From Haloparvum sedimenti (lineage in GTDB: Archaea > Halobacteriota > Halobacteria > Halobacteriales > Haloferacaceae): a stretch of DNA of 37,971 bases. The notes below the pieces were generated by a model. It saw nothing but the letters and a program-made list of their open reading frames with translations. It had not been told where the DNA came from and searched no databases. The stretch's first letter is position 1. Every line of letters starts with the position of its first letter. This document shows, piece after piece, positions 14,035 through 22,853 of this stretch. Location: assembly GCF_001462205.1 (NCBI RefSeq), contig NZ_LKIR01000127.1:7525-45495 (forward strand), in the 5' to 3' direction. The position numbers and the translations under genes were made by a program.

Positions 14035-14364
14035 ATGACGTACGACCGCGGCGACGTCGTGAAAGGCCCCGACCTATTTGCGGAGTACGACTTCCGTCCG
14101 TACGTCTACCTGAGCGACGAGAGCCACCCGTTCAGCGACGAGGAAGCGCTCTACGCGGCGGTCACCACGACCCGCCGTGCCGTCGCCATTCCGATTTCGG
14201 ACGACGACTTCAGGTCCGGTGGGCTCCCGCGAGACAGCTACGTGAATCCATGGACCGTCGCCTCGATCCGCCACGCGGACATCGAGGGAACGGAGGGACG
14301 TCTGATCGAGGAGACCACCGAGAAGATCGCGCGAGAGGCGGCCGGCTATCTCGGCGTTCAATAG
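14035..14364 (+). CDS. PemK/MazF-like toxin of a type II toxin-antitoxin pair
   Basis: 109 residues with the layout of PemK/MazF ribonucleases: an opening Arg-Gly-Asp-Val-Val-Lys-Gly-Pro-Asp-Leu-Phe (5-15), a first strand Arg-Pro-Tyr-Val-Tyr-Leu-Ser-Asp (22-29), a segment Ala-Val-Thr-Thr-Thr-Arg (42-47), and Ser-Tyr-Val-Asn-Pro-Trp-Thr-Val-Ala-Ser-Ile-Arg (68-79) like the family's Ser-Tyr-Val-x-x-x-x-Ile-x. The family cleaves mRNA at short sites. The Ser-His-Pro-Phe-Ser-Asp-Glu-Glu motif recurs in haloarchaeal members from memory. The start is the ATG 3 nt after the upstream stop, so the two are one operon. Activity has not been shown. Confidence 0.8.
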   Translation: MTYDRGDVVKGPDLFAEYDFRPYVYLSDESHPFSDEEALYAAVTTTRRAVAIPISDDDFRSGGLPRDSYVNPWTVASIRHADIEGTEGRLIEETTEKIAREAAGYLGVQ

Positions 14365-14385
14365 CGCGACCTCTTCCGAGCGATA

Positions 14386-14394
14386 CCCTTAACC
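14386..14394 (+). promoter_or_regulatory. TATA-like box of elp3
   Basis: CCCTTAACC is centred 29 nt before the ATG at 14419; elp3 thus has its own promoter and is not part of the toxin operon. Confidence 0.5.
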
Positions 14395-14418
14395 CCGAAA
14401 CCCGTCGATCCAGTCGTA

Positions 14419-16119
14419 ATGAGTACGGACGCACCGAGCGACGAGACGGAGCCCGAGGCGTTCGTGAACGCCTGCGAGGAGCTGGTCGAGCGCATCCTCG
14501 CGGGCGAGGTCGAGCGCGACGACCTCGAGTCCGCGAAGCTCGACGTCTGCTCGGAGTTCTCCTCGCCGAAGGTGCCCAAGAACACCGAGATCCTCGACCA
14601 CGCGCCCGCGGAGTTCCGCGACGAGGTGAAGGAGGTCGTGCGGCGCAAGCCCGTCCGCACCGCCTCCGGCGTCTCGCCGGTCGCGATCATGACCTCGCCG
14701 AAGATGTGCCCGCACGGGAAGTGCCTCTACTGTCCGGGCGGCCCCGCCTCCGAGTTCTCCTCCGCGCAGTCGTACACCGGCCACGAGCCGGCCGCGGCCC
14801 GCGGCGAGCAGAACGACTACGACCCCTACGGACAGGTCACCCTCCGGCTCGAACAGCTCCGGAAGATCGGCCACCCCGTCGACAAGGTCGAGCTCATCCT
14901 GATGGGCGGGACGATGACCGCGCGGTCGCACGACTACCAGGAGTGGTTCGTCAAGCGCGCGCTGCAGGCGATGAACGACTACGACCTCGACAGGGAGCCC
15001 AAGCCCGCGGAGGGCGAGTCGTTCGCGCCCGCGCCCGGCGATGTGGAGTTCGAGTACCTCGAGGACGTCATCGCCGAGAACGAGACCAACGAGATCCGGA
15101 ACGTCGGGACGACCTTCGAGACGAAGCCGGACTGGTGTGACCCCGAGCAGATAAACCGGATGCTGGATCTCGGCGGCACGAAGGTGGAGGTCGGCGTCCA
15201 GACCACCTACGAGCGGATCAACCGCGAGATGCACCGCGGGCACGGCAACGCGGCCTCCCGGAACGCGAACCGCCGGCTGCGCGACGCCGCGTTCAAGGTC
15301 GGCTTCCACATGATGCCCGGCCAGCCGGGCATGACCGAGGAGATGTGTCTGGAGGACTTCCGACAGCTCTTCGACAACCCCGACTGGCGGCCGGACTACC
15401 TCAAGATCTACCCGACGCTCGTGGTCCGAGGGACGCGCGTCTACGACCAGTGGCACGGCGACGAGTACGACCCCCTCGACAACGAGCAGGCCGCGGACCT
15501 GATCGCGGAGATCATGGGCGAGATCCCGGAGTACACCCGCCTCCAGCGCGTCCAGCGGGACATCCCGGCGGACTTCATCGACGCCGGCGTCTGGAAGTCC
15601 AACCTCCGCCAGCTGGCCGAGCAGCGCGCTGAGGAGAAGGGGATCGAGGTCCGCGACATCCGCGCCCGCGAGGTGGGGATGAACGAGGCCGACCCCGACC
15701 CGGACGCGGTCGAGCTGAACGTCACCACCTACGAGGCCGGCGGCGGGACGGAACAGTTCATCGCGTTCGAGGACCCCGTCCGCGACCTGCTGATCGGCTT
15801 CTGTCGCCTGCGGTTTCCATCCTACGCTCCCGACCAGCCCGGCACGCCCGGCACGGAGTCGGACCCAGTCCGCCGCGAGCTCGCGGACGCGGCGCTCGTG
15901 CGCGAACTCCACGTCTACGGCAGCGAGGTCGGCCTCGGTGGCGAGGGCGACTGGCAGCACAAGGGGTACGGCAAGCGCCTGCTGGCCCACGCCGAGGAGC
16001 TGGCCCGCGACGCCGGCTTCTCGAAGATCGCGGTGATCTCCGGCATCGGCGTCCGCCAGTACTACCGCGAGAAGCTCGGGTACAGACAGGACGGACCGTA
16101 CGTCTCCAAGCGGCTCTGA
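14419..16119 (+). CDS. elp3: tRNA uridine(34) acetyltransferase/radical SAM enzyme Elp3
   Basis: 566 residues. Elp3 makes the carboxymethyl group on U34 of certain tRNAs, using acetyl-CoA and a radical-SAM reaction. The iron-sulfur motif Cys-x4-Cys-x2-Cys is at Cys97, Cys102 and Cys105 (Cys-Pro-His-Gly-Lys-Cys-Leu-Tyr-Cys). The C-terminal acetyltransferase domain (from about residue 480) has Gln-His-Lys-Gly-Tyr-Gly-Lys-Arg-Leu-Leu, a pyrophosphate-binding loop, and the closing Tyr-Tyr-Arg-Glu-Lys-Leu-Gly-Tyr. Archaea have Elp3 alone, without Elp1/2/4-6. Length and layout fit the family. It has its own promoter. A short Pro-Gly-Thr-Pro-Gly-Thr linker lies between the catalytic parts. Confidence 0.97.
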   Translation: MSTDAPSDETEPEAFVNACEELVERILAGEVERDDLESAKLDVCSEFSSPKVPKNTEILDHAPAEFRDEVKEVVRRKPVRTASGVSPVAIMTSPKMCPHGKCLYCPGGPASEFSSAQSYTGHEPAAARGEQNDYDPYGQVTLRLEQLRKIGHPVDKVELILMGGTMTARSHDYQEWFVKRALQAMNDYDLDREPKPAEGESFAPAPGDVEFEYLEDVIAENETNEIRNVGTTFETKPDWCDPEQINRMLDLGGTKVEVGVQTTYERINREMHRGHGNAASRNANRRLRDAAFKVGFHMMPGQPGMTEEMCLEDFRQLFDNPDWRPDYLKIYPTLVVRGTRVYDQWHGDEYDPLDNEQAADLIAEIMGEIPEYTRLQRVQRDIPADFIDAGVWKSNLRQLAEQRAEEKGIEVRDIRAREVGMNEADPDPDAVELNVTTYEAGGGTEQFIAFEDPVRDLLIGFCRLRFPSYAPDQPGTPGTESDPVRRELADAALVRELHVYGSEVGLGGEGDWQHKGYGKRLLAHAEELARDAGFSKIAVISGIGVRQYYREKLGYRQDGPYVSKRL

Positions 16120-16316
16120 GGGTTGGGCGGGTCCGTCGCGACGACCGCGGCCGACTTCGTCGCCCCGCACACTCGCAGCCATGAGCGACGCGTCCCCGCG
16201 CGAGCCCCTCCGGAGAACGCCATGCGCACCGCCTCCCTGGCGCCACACGAATTTGAGTCCACGCGACGTCCAGAGAGCGCAATCATTCAGCGAATAAACA
16301 CAACATCAGTTTTCTC

Positions 16317-16336
16317 GAATTTAAGAAAGAATTTTA
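16317..16336 (+). promoter_or_regulatory. AT-rich promoter of the subtilase gene
   Basis: The 265-nt gap before the protease gene is AT-rich from about 16270 to 16337. It holds two TATA-like elements, GAATTTAAG (16317-16325) and ATTTTAG (16331-16337). The first suits a start at ATG 16355, the second a short leader before ATG 16385. Confidence 0.45.
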
Positions 16337-16384
16337 GTCGCGTTGTCACGAGTAATGGTACCCTCTCACACAGTGGGTGTATCC

Positions 16385-17818
16385 ATGAATTTCGACAGAC
16401 GATCCCTTCTGAAGGGCATCGGTGCGGCAGGCGTAGCGACGACGTTCTCGGGACTGGCAGCCGCCGAAGGCGGCGAGGACCCGGCGACAGATCGGTTCCT
16501 CATCGATCTGCGGGAGATCGACCGCGGGGACGTCCCGGACGACGTGGAGATCGTTCACGACATCTCCGAGATCGACCTGCTGGCGGCGCGGGGCGACCCA
16601 GCAGCGGTACCCGGCGTCGACTCGACGACGCCGGACGTGACGGTGTACCGTGACGATGCCGGGGCGGTTCCGGAGAACGCGGGGCCGGCCGCGGAGGTCG
16701 ACAAGGGAAGCGGAACCGCCGGCGACCCGGCATGGGACGACGGCCTGTCCAACAACGAGCTTCAGTGGGACAAGCGCGCTCAGAAACTGGGCGACCTCTC
16801 GGACCGGCCCGACGACAGTCGGACGGTCCACGACACGAGCACGGGAGCAGGCGCTCGCGTCGCCGTGATCGACAGCGGCGTCTCGGACGCCCATCCCGAT
16901 CTGGCGGACGTGGTGAACGCGGAGCTCTCCGCGAACTTCACGACCGACCCCTACGACTTCCGACCGAACGGTGCGGGCGACCATGGCACGCACGTCGCCG
17001 GTACCGTCGCGGCGACGAACGCGAGCGGCGACGGCGTCCTCGGCACCGCGCCGGACGCGGAGGTCGTCTCGCTGCGCGTCTTCTCCGGAGTGGAGGGCGC
17101 GACCGGCGACGTCATCGCGGCGATCGTCGACGCCGCGAACAAGGGGTGTGACGCCGCGAACCTCAGTCTCGGCTACCCGGTCCCCTACGTCGACCCCGAG
17201 GAGTTCCCGTTCCTGCTCGACGTCAAGGAGGCCTACGAGCGCGCCGCCGCGTACGCCCGCGAGCAGGAAATGCTCGTGGTCAACTCCGCGGGTAACGACG
17301 GCATCGACATGGACGCCGAGGGCGTCCTGAGCCTCCCGACGGAGGCCGAGGGCGTCTTCGGCGTCTCCGCGACCGGCCCCATCGGCTTCCTGTGGGACGA
17401 CCGAAAGAAGCGCGAGGACCTCGCGCTCAAGCGCCTCGAGGACCCGACCTCCTCGCCCGCCTTCTACACGAACTACGGCAGCGCCGTGGAGATGAGCGCG
17501 GCAGGCGGCGACGCGGACCTCGACGCGCTCGAGGCGGGCGAGGCGCCGGCCTACTACGACCTGGTCCTCTCGACGGTCGTCTCGCCCGACGGCGACGGCG
17601 GCGTCGTTCCGGGGTACGGCTGGAAGGCCGGCACCTCGATGGCGGCACCGCAGGTGTCCGGCGCCGTGGCGCTGGTGCGGTCGCTGCGGCCGGACGCCGG
17701 CGTCGTGGAGGTGGAGTCGCTGCTCCGCGAGACCGCGACCGATGGCGAACCGGGCGGCGAGCAGTACCACGGCGCGGGCCACCTCGACCTGCGCTCGCTG
17801 GTGAAGGCGGCGCGGTAG
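16385..17818 (+). CDS. Secreted subtilisin-like serine protease (S8, halolysin type)
   Basis: 477 residues. A Tat signal (Asp-Arg-Arg-Ser-Leu-Leu-Lys-Gly, from residue 4) suggests export in the folded state, as for halolysins. The signal-like region ends near Ala-Ala-Ala-Glu (25-28). A propeptide-like region runs to about residue 155. The catalytic triad is complete: Asp163 (Val-Ile-Asp-Ser-Gly), His200 (Asp-His-Gly-Thr-His-Val-Ala-Gly), Ser418 (Gly-Thr-Ser-Met-Ala-Ala-Pro), with oxyanion Asn304 (Ser-Ala-Gly-Asn-Asp-Gly). No C-terminal extra domain is present. An in-frame ATG at 16355 would add ten residues; the Tat motif favours but does not prove 16385. A serpin gene lies 2.3 kb downstream. 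Confidence 0.93.
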   Translation: MNFDRRSLLKGIGAAGVATTFSGLAAAEGGEDPATDRFLIDLREIDRGDVPDDVEIVHDISEIDLLAARGDPAAVPGVDSTTPDVTVYRDDAGAVPENAGPAAEVDKGSGTAGDPAWDDGLSNNELQWDKRAQKLGDLSDRPDDSRTVHDTSTGAGARVAVIDSGVSDAHPDLADVVNAELSANFTTDPYDFRPNGAGDHGTHVAGTVAATNASGDGVLGTAPDAEVVSLRVFSGVEGATGDVIAAIVDAANKGCDAANLSLGYPVPYVDPEEFPFLLDVKEAYERAAAYAREQEMLVVNSAGNDGIDMDAEGVLSLPTEAEGVFGVSATGPIGFLWDDRKKREDLALKRLEDPTSSPAFYTNYGSAVEMSAAGGDADLDALEAGEAPAYYDLVLSTVVSPDGDGGVVPGYGWKAGTSMAAPQVSGAVALVRSLRPDAGVVEVESLLRETATDGEPGGEQYHGAGHLDLRSLVKAAR

Positions 17819-17961
17819 GGCCGTCGCGACCGCGGCCGGGAACGTCGCGGCGCGTCGACGTCGCGACCGGGTGTGACCGGTCGCCGCGCGCCGACCCCGC
17901 GTCCCGATCGCTGCGGCCCCGCGAACGACACGCCTTTTTCCGGGCCCCGTGTGGTCCGGGT

Positions 17962-20079
17962 ATGGAGAGCAAAACGGAGCTGTCGAGCATCGACCTCCGC
18001 GCGCTCGTGACGGAACTCGGGCGATACGCGGGGGCGAAGGTCGACAAGGCCTACCTCTACGGCGACGACCTGCTCCGGCTCAAGCTCCGGGACTTCGACC
18101 GGGGGCGCGTCGAGCTCCTGATCGAGGTCGGCGACGTGAAGCGCGCGCACGTCGCGGCACAGGAACACGTCCCCGACGCGCCGGGTCGGCCGCCCAACTT
18201 CGCGAAGATGCTGCGCAACCGCCTCTCGGGCGCGGACTTCGTCGGGGTCGAGCAGTACGAGTTCGACCGCATCCTCACCTTCGAGTTCGCACGCGAGGAC
18301 GGCAACACGCGCATCGTCGCGGAGCTGTTCGGCCAGGGCAACGTCGCGGCGCTGGACGAGACCGGCGAGGTGGTCGGCGCGTTGGAGACCGTCCGGCTGA
18401 AGTCCCGGACCGTCGCGCCCGGCTCGCAGTACGAGTACCCCGCCTCGCGGCTCAACCCGCTGGACGTGAGCTTCGACGCGTTCGTCCGCCGGATGGACGA
18501 GTCCGACACCGACGTGGTACGGACGCTCGCGACCCAGCTCAACCTCGGCGGGCTCTACGCCGAGGAGGTCTGCTCTCGGGCGGGCGTCGAGAAGACGCTC
18601 GACATCGCGGACGCGACCGAGGAGCAGTACCGCGCCCTCTACGACGCCATCGCGCGGCTGGACGAGCGGCTCCACGCCGGCGAGCTGGACCCGCGCGTCT
18701 ACGAGGACGACGACGGAAACGTGGTCGACGTGACGCCATTCCCGCTGACGGAACACGAGGACCTCGCGAGCGAGGGGTACGACTCGTTCAACGCGGCCGT
18801 CGACGACTACTTCTACCGCTTCGAGCGGGAGGAAGAGGCCGAGGAACCCGAGGATATCGGCTCTTCGAAGCCCGACTTCGAAGCCGAGATCGCGAAACAG
18901 CAGCGCATCATCGAGCAGCAGGAGGGAGCCATCGAGGGGTTCGAACAGCAGGCCGAACGGGAGCGCGAGCGCGCGGAGCTGCTGTACGCCAACTACGACC
19001 TCGTCGACGAGGTGCTCTCGACGGTACAGGACGCCCGCGAGGAGGGCGTTCCGTGGGACGAGATCGCGGAGACGCTGTCGGCCGGCGCCGAGCGCGGCAT
19101 CCCCGCGGCCGAGGCGGTGACCGACGTGGACGGGAGCGAGGGGACGGTGACGGTGGAGTTGGACGACGCCGAGATCGAACTCGACGCGACCGCGGGCGTC
19201 GAGGTGAACGCCGACGAACTCTACAAGGAGGCCAAGCGCATCGAGGGGAAAAAGGAGGGCGCCAAGGAGGCCATCGAAGCGACTCGGGAGGAGCTCGAGG
19301 CCGTCAAGCGCCGCAAGGAGGAGTGGGAGGCGGCAGACGAGGCGGACGACGAGGACGAAGCGGACGACGAGGCGGCGGAACACGAGCCGATCGACTGGCT
19401 CGCTCGCTCGTCGATCCCGCTACGCAAGACCGACCAGTGGTTCGAGCGCTTCCGGTGGTTCCACACTTCGGACGGCTACCTCGTCATCGGGGGGCGCAAC
19501 GCCGACCAGAACGAGGAGCTGGTGAAGAAGTACATGGATAAACACGACCGCTTCTTCCACACGCAGGCCCACGGCGGCCCGGTCACCCTGCTGAAGGCGG
19601 CCGGTCCCTCGGAGGCCTCGGAGCCGGTCGACTTCGACGAGGAGACGCTCCGGCAGGCCGCGCAGTTCGCGGTGTCGTACTCCTCGGACTGGAAGGCGGG
19701 CAGGGGGGCCGGCGACGCCTACATGGTCGAGCCGGAACAGGTGTCCAAGACGCCCGAGAGCGGCGAGTACCTCGAGAAGGGCGGCTTCGCCATCCGTGGT
19801 GACCGCACCTACTTCGAGGACATCGCTTGCCGCGTCGCGGTCGGCGTCCAGTGTGAACCCGTGACGCGCGTGATCGGCGGCCCGCCGGCCGCGGTCCGCG
19901 ACCGCGTCGCGACGAGCGTCGAGTTGGAGCCGGGGATGTACGCGCAAAACGACGCCGCGATGATGGTCTACCGCGAGTTCAAGAACCGCTTCGCGGACCA
20001 GTCGTTCGTCCGCAAAGTCGCGAGCGCGGACCTCATCCAGGAGTTCCTGCCGCCGGGCGGCTCCGAGATCGTCGAGTAG
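17962..20079 (+). CDS. rqcH: Ribosome quality-control protein RqcH/NEMF homologue
   Basis: 705 residues. NEMF/RqcH proteins bind stalled large subunits and recruit tRNA to add a C-terminal tail to the nascent chain. The NFACT-N domain (1 to about 200) keeps the Asp-Arg pair (Asp102-Arg103 in Phe-Asp-Arg-Ile) that in B. subtilis RqcH (Asp97/Arg98) is needed for tRNA-dependent tailing. A coiled-coil middle (about 300-350 and 415-455, Glu/Lys/Gln rich) follows, then the NFACT-R/DUF814 domain (about 480-600) with Gly-Arg-Asn-Ala-Asp-Gln-Asn-Glu. An acidic linker (Asp-Glu-Ala-Asp-Asp-Glu repeats, about 455-475) is inserted before NFACT-R. The start is the ATG after a T-rich element (about 17935-17939) at promoter distance. 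It converges on the serpin. Confidence 0.93.
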   Translation: MESKTELSSIDLRALVTELGRYAGAKVDKAYLYGDDLLRLKLRDFDRGRVELLIEVGDVKRAHVAAQEHVPDAPGRPPNFAKMLRNRLSGADFVGVEQYEFDRILTFEFAREDGNTRIVAELFGQGNVAALDETGEVVGALETVRLKSRTVAPGSQYEYPASRLNPLDVSFDAFVRRMDESDTDVVRTLATQLNLGGLYAEEVCSRAGVEKTLDIADATEEQYRALYDAIARLDERLHAGELDPRVYEDDDGNVVDVTPFPLTEHEDLASEGYDSFNAAVDDYFYRFEREEEAEEPEDIGSSKPDFEAEIAKQQRIIEQQEGAIEGFEQQAERERERAELLYANYDLVDEVLSTVQDAREEGVPWDEIAETLSAGAERGIPAAEAVTDVDGSEGTVTVELDDAEIELDATAGVEVNADELYKEAKRIEGKKEGAKEAIEATREELEAVKRRKEEWEAADEADDEDEADDEAAEHEPIDWLARSSIPLRKTDQWFERFRWFHTSDGYLVIGGRNADQNEELVKKYMDKHDRFFHTQAHGGPVTLLKAAGPSEASEPVDFDEETLRQAAQFAVSYSSDWKAGRGAGDAYMVEPEQVSKTPESGEYLEKGGFAIRGDRTYFEDIACRVAVGVQCEPVTRVIGGPPAAVRDRVATSVELEPGMYAQNDAAMMVYREFKNRFADQSFVRKVASADLIQEFLPPGGSEIVE

Positions 20080-20103
20080 GGCGTCGGCTCGGAACCTCCG
20101 CAG

Positions 20104-21480
20104 TCACTCCTGTGCCGCCCCGGGGTCGACGACTCGCCCGAGAAACAGCAGCGCGTCGGTCGGCTTGTCCCGGATACAGAAGAGGAACGGGCGGTCGAAC
20201 GTGAGGTCGAAAGACTCGGGCGGCGCGCTCTCGATCATGTCGACCGCGGTCGCCGCCGCGGCCTCGGTCCCTTCCTCGTCCACACTGACGAACGCCTCGT
20301 GGTACACCTCGTCGATCCCCGGCCCACCGCCACTCTCGACCATGTTCGAGAAGTTCGCGCCGGGACCGAAGGCAGGTCCCATGCCCAGCGCCTCGAGCGG
20401 CTCCTTCAGTTCGGCGGCGAAGTCGTACTCGAAGCGCGGGAGCCGGAGGTCACCTTCGGCGTCGCCGAGCGCGTCGAACACGCCGAACAGCGTCTCCGCG
20501 TCCAGGTCCGCCTCGAACGCCTCGAAGGCCCCCTCGTCCGGAAGGACGAACACCGCCGCCACCTCCTGCCCGACGTAGGGGAGTTCGACCGCCTGGGCCC
20601 GCGGCAGGTCGGCGTAGTCCGTGCGGAGCTCCTGGTGCATCATCGGGACCGTCGACTCGGTGCCGTCCAGCGCGGTGACGGTCGCGTCCGACGTGTTCTC
20701 GGGGTCGAACTGCTGTCGCCAGCTCGCCGTGAAGTAGATGGCGTTCGTCAGGACGAGCACGGTCTGTGCCGACAGCGAGTTCTCGGGGAGCAGCTCCTCG
20801 ATCCGGTCCGCCGTCGCGTCCGCGACCCACGCGTTGATGCGCTCGCGTTCTCCCTCGGGATCGGCCGCGAAGTCCGCCTCGTTGAACCCGCCGCCGTAGT
20901 GCTCCTCGACCAGCGCGAGGTACTCCTCCGAGAAACCGTACTCCGGCGCGCCCCACAGCGCGTTGGCGACGGCCAGTCGGAAGGCGTCGACATCCTCGTC
21001 CTCGCCGGACGAGTCCTCCGCGGTCGCCCGCTCGTCGAGCGCCGCCTGGAGGTCGCCGAAGGCGGGATGCGTCTCCTCGCGGAGCGTGAAGCCGAGCGTC
21101 TCACGCATCGCGGCTTCCGTCCCCCCGCCCGCGCCGGCGTAGGTCATCGCCAGCGCGAGCGAGACGCTGTACGGGGAGAGGAACGTGTTGCCGGGCGCGG
21201 CCGCGTTCGCGGCCAGTTCGCGGTGGAGGTCCAGCGCGAAGCCGGCGTTGCCCGCCGCGAGTTCCGCGAGCCGTTCGTCGTCTACCGAGGGATCTCCCGC
21301 GGGCGGCGTCTCCGTCGGATCGTCGGTAGGGGTGTCCGTTGGGGTGTCGGTCGGCGTCGCGGTTCCGGTCGGCTCGTCGCCGCCTCCGTCTCCAGTGCAG
21401 CCGGCCAGCGCGGCCGCCGCCAGGGCGCCCGAGACCGCGAGGATGTCGCGGCGCCGGCGCGGGAGTCGCTCGTCGTTCAT
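20104..21480 (-). CDS. Serpin family protease inhibitor, Tat lipoprotein
   Basis: 458 residues. A twin-arginine run (Arg-Arg-Arg-Arg-Asp-Ile-Leu, 8-14) and lipobox Leu-Ala-Gly-Cys with Cys28 predict an exported, lipid-anchored protein. A Thr/Asp/Pro tether (about 35-62) is followed by a complete serpin fold. The reactive-loop hinge Glu-Glu-Gly-Thr-Glu-Ala-Ala-Ala-Ala-Thr-Ala fits inhibitory serpins: small residues from P12 to P9 allow the loop to insert. Counting from the hinge places the scissile bond near Ser-Ala; this is approximate. The end Phe-Asp-Arg-Pro-Phe-Leu-Phe then Leu-Phe-Leu-Gly-Arg-Val is canonical. Inhibitory serpins trap serine proteases, and a subtilase gene is nearby, but no direct link is shown. 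Confidence 0.94.
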   Translation of the reverse strand: MNDERLPRRRRDILAVSGALAAAALAGCTGDGGGDEPTGTATPTDTPTDTPTDDPTETPPAGDPSVDDERLAELAAGNAGFALDLHRELAANAAAPGNTFLSPYSVSLALAMTYAGAGGGTEAAMRETLGFTLREETHPAFGDLQAALDERATAEDSSGEDEDVDAFRLAVANALWGAPEYGFSEEYLALVEEHYGGGFNEADFAADPEGERERINAWVADATADRIEELLPENSLSAQTVLVLTNAIYFTASWRQQFDPENTSDATVTALDGTESTVPMMHQELRTDYADLPRAQAVELPYVGQEVAAVFVLPDEGAFEAFEADLDAETLFGVFDALGDAEGDLRLPRFEYDFAAELKEPLEALGMGPAFGPGANFSNMVESGGGPGIDEVYHEAFVSVDEEGTEAAAATAVDMIESAPPESFDLTFDRPFLFCIRDKPTDALLFLGRVVDPGAAQE

Positions 21481-21643
21481 GTCTCCACGGAGGTGCGCTC
21501 CTACTGAGTGCTTTCCGTAGGCACAAAGAGCCGTTTGCGGTATCGACGCCGAGCGATGGATCTCGCGGGTCCGCTGGCTCCGCGACGCCGGCCAACCGAG
21601 CCGAAAGGGCAAGAGTCAGGCCGCCGGCCGCGAAGGAAGACGT

Positions 21644-22831
21644 ATGAGCGACGACGCCGACGCCGAAGACGCGACCGACGAGCGCCGCATCGAGACGCGC
21701 GCGATCCACGCGGGACAGGAACCGGACGAGGAGACCGGCGCGCTGATGACGCCCATCTACGCCAACTCGACGTACAAGCAGTCCGCGCCGGGCGAGCACA
21801 CCGGCTACGAGTACTCGCGGACCGGGAACCCGACCCGAACCGACCTGGAGGAGAACCTCGCGGCGCTGGAGAACGGCAGCCACGCCCGGGCGTTCTCCTC
21901 GGGCATGGGCGCGATAAACACCGTCCTCAACCTGCTGGAAGCGGGCGACCACGTGGTCGCGGGCGACGATGTCTACGGCGGCACCCACCGCATCCTCACG
22001 CAGGTGTACGAGCAGTACGACCTCGAAACGTCGTTCGTCGACACGACCGACCACGAGGCGGTCGCGGACGCGATGGGAGAGAACACCGAGCTCCTCTGGG
22101 TCGAGACGCCGACGAACCCCCTGATGAACGTCAACGACATCGGGGCGCTCGCCGACATCGCCCACGAGCACGACGCGCTCTGTGCGGTCGACAACACCTT
22201 CGCGACGCCGTACCTCCAGCGCCCGCTCGAACACGGCGCGGACATCGTCTCACAGTCGCTGACGAAGTACCTCGGCGGCCACTCCGACACGGTCGGCGGC
22301 GCGCTGATCGTCGACGACGCCGAACTGGACGACGAGATCGGCTTCTACCAGAACTCGGTCGGCGCGACGCCCGGCCCGTTCGACTCCTTCCTCGTCCTCC
22401 GCGGGACGAAGACGCTCCCGGTGCGGATGGACCGCCACTGCGAAAACGCCAGCGAGCTTGCCGAATGGCTCGAGGGCCACGACGCGGTCGACCGCGTCTA
22501 CTACCCGGGGCTGGAGAGCCACCCACAACACGAGCTTGCGGCCGAGCAGATGGACGACTTCGGCGGCATGCTCTCGTTCGAGCTCGACGGCACGCTGGAG
22601 GAGGGGTCGACGGTCGTCTCCGAGACCGAGGTGTTCACGCTCGCGGAGTCGCTCGGCGGCGTCGAGAGCCTGATCGAGCAGCCGGCCGCGATGACTCACG
22701 CGGCCATCCCCCGCGAGGAGCGACTCGCGGCCGGGCTCACCGACGGCCTCATCCGCGTCTCCGTCGGCGTCGAACACGTCGACGACCTGAAGGCGGACCT
22801 CCAGCAGGCGTTCGACGAAGCGCTGGACTGA
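21644..22831 (+). CDS. Cystathionine gamma-synthase/lyase-type PLP enzyme
   Basis: 395 residues. Trans-sulfuration PLP enzymes make or cleave cystathionine in methionine/cysteine metabolism. The PLP lysine is Lys208 in [11 protein letters not shown]; Asp183 (Val-Asp-Asn-Thr-Phe-Ala-Thr-Pro) contacts the ring nitrogen; [10 protein letters not shown] (55-64) binds the phosphate of the neighbouring subunit. The last part contains Ser-Leu-Gly-Gly-Val-Glu-Ser-Leu, characteristic of the gamma-family. Synthase, gamma-lyase and O-acetylhomoserine sulfhydrylase are hard to separate by sequence alone. It is monocistronic with a T5 tract after the stop (22849-22853). The acidic N-terminal extension fits a halophile. 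Confidence 0.93.
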   Translation: MSDDADAEDATDERRIETRAIHAGQEPDEETGALMTPIYANSTYKQSAPGEHTGYEYSRTGNPTRTDLEENLAALENGSHARAFSSGMGAINTVLNLLEAGDHVVAGDDVYGGTHRILTQVYEQYDLETSFVDTTDHEAVADAMGENTELLWVETPTNPLMNVNDIGALADIAHEHDALCAVDNTFATPYLQRPLEHGADIVSQSLTKYLGGHSDTVGGALIVDDAELDDEIGFYQNSVGATPGPFDSFLVLRGTKTLPVRMDRHCENASELAEWLEGHDAVDRVYYPGLESHPQHELAAEQMDDFGGMLSFELDGTLEEGSTVVSETEVFTLAESLGGVESLIEQPAAMTHAAIPREERLAAGLTDGLIRVSVGVEHVDDLKADLQQAFDEALD

Positions 22832-22848
22832 GGCGACTACGTGGTCGG

Positions 22849-22853
22849 TTTTT
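22849..22853 (+). terminator. T-tract terminator of the PLP enzyme gene
   Basis: Five T residues 18 nt after the stop codon, at the edge of a long gene-free region. Confidence 0.5.

Noticed and set aside
16343-16384. Longer N-terminus for the subtilase
   Set aside because: TTG 16343 and ATG 16355 add residues before the Tat motif with no conserved pattern; kept only as an alternative.
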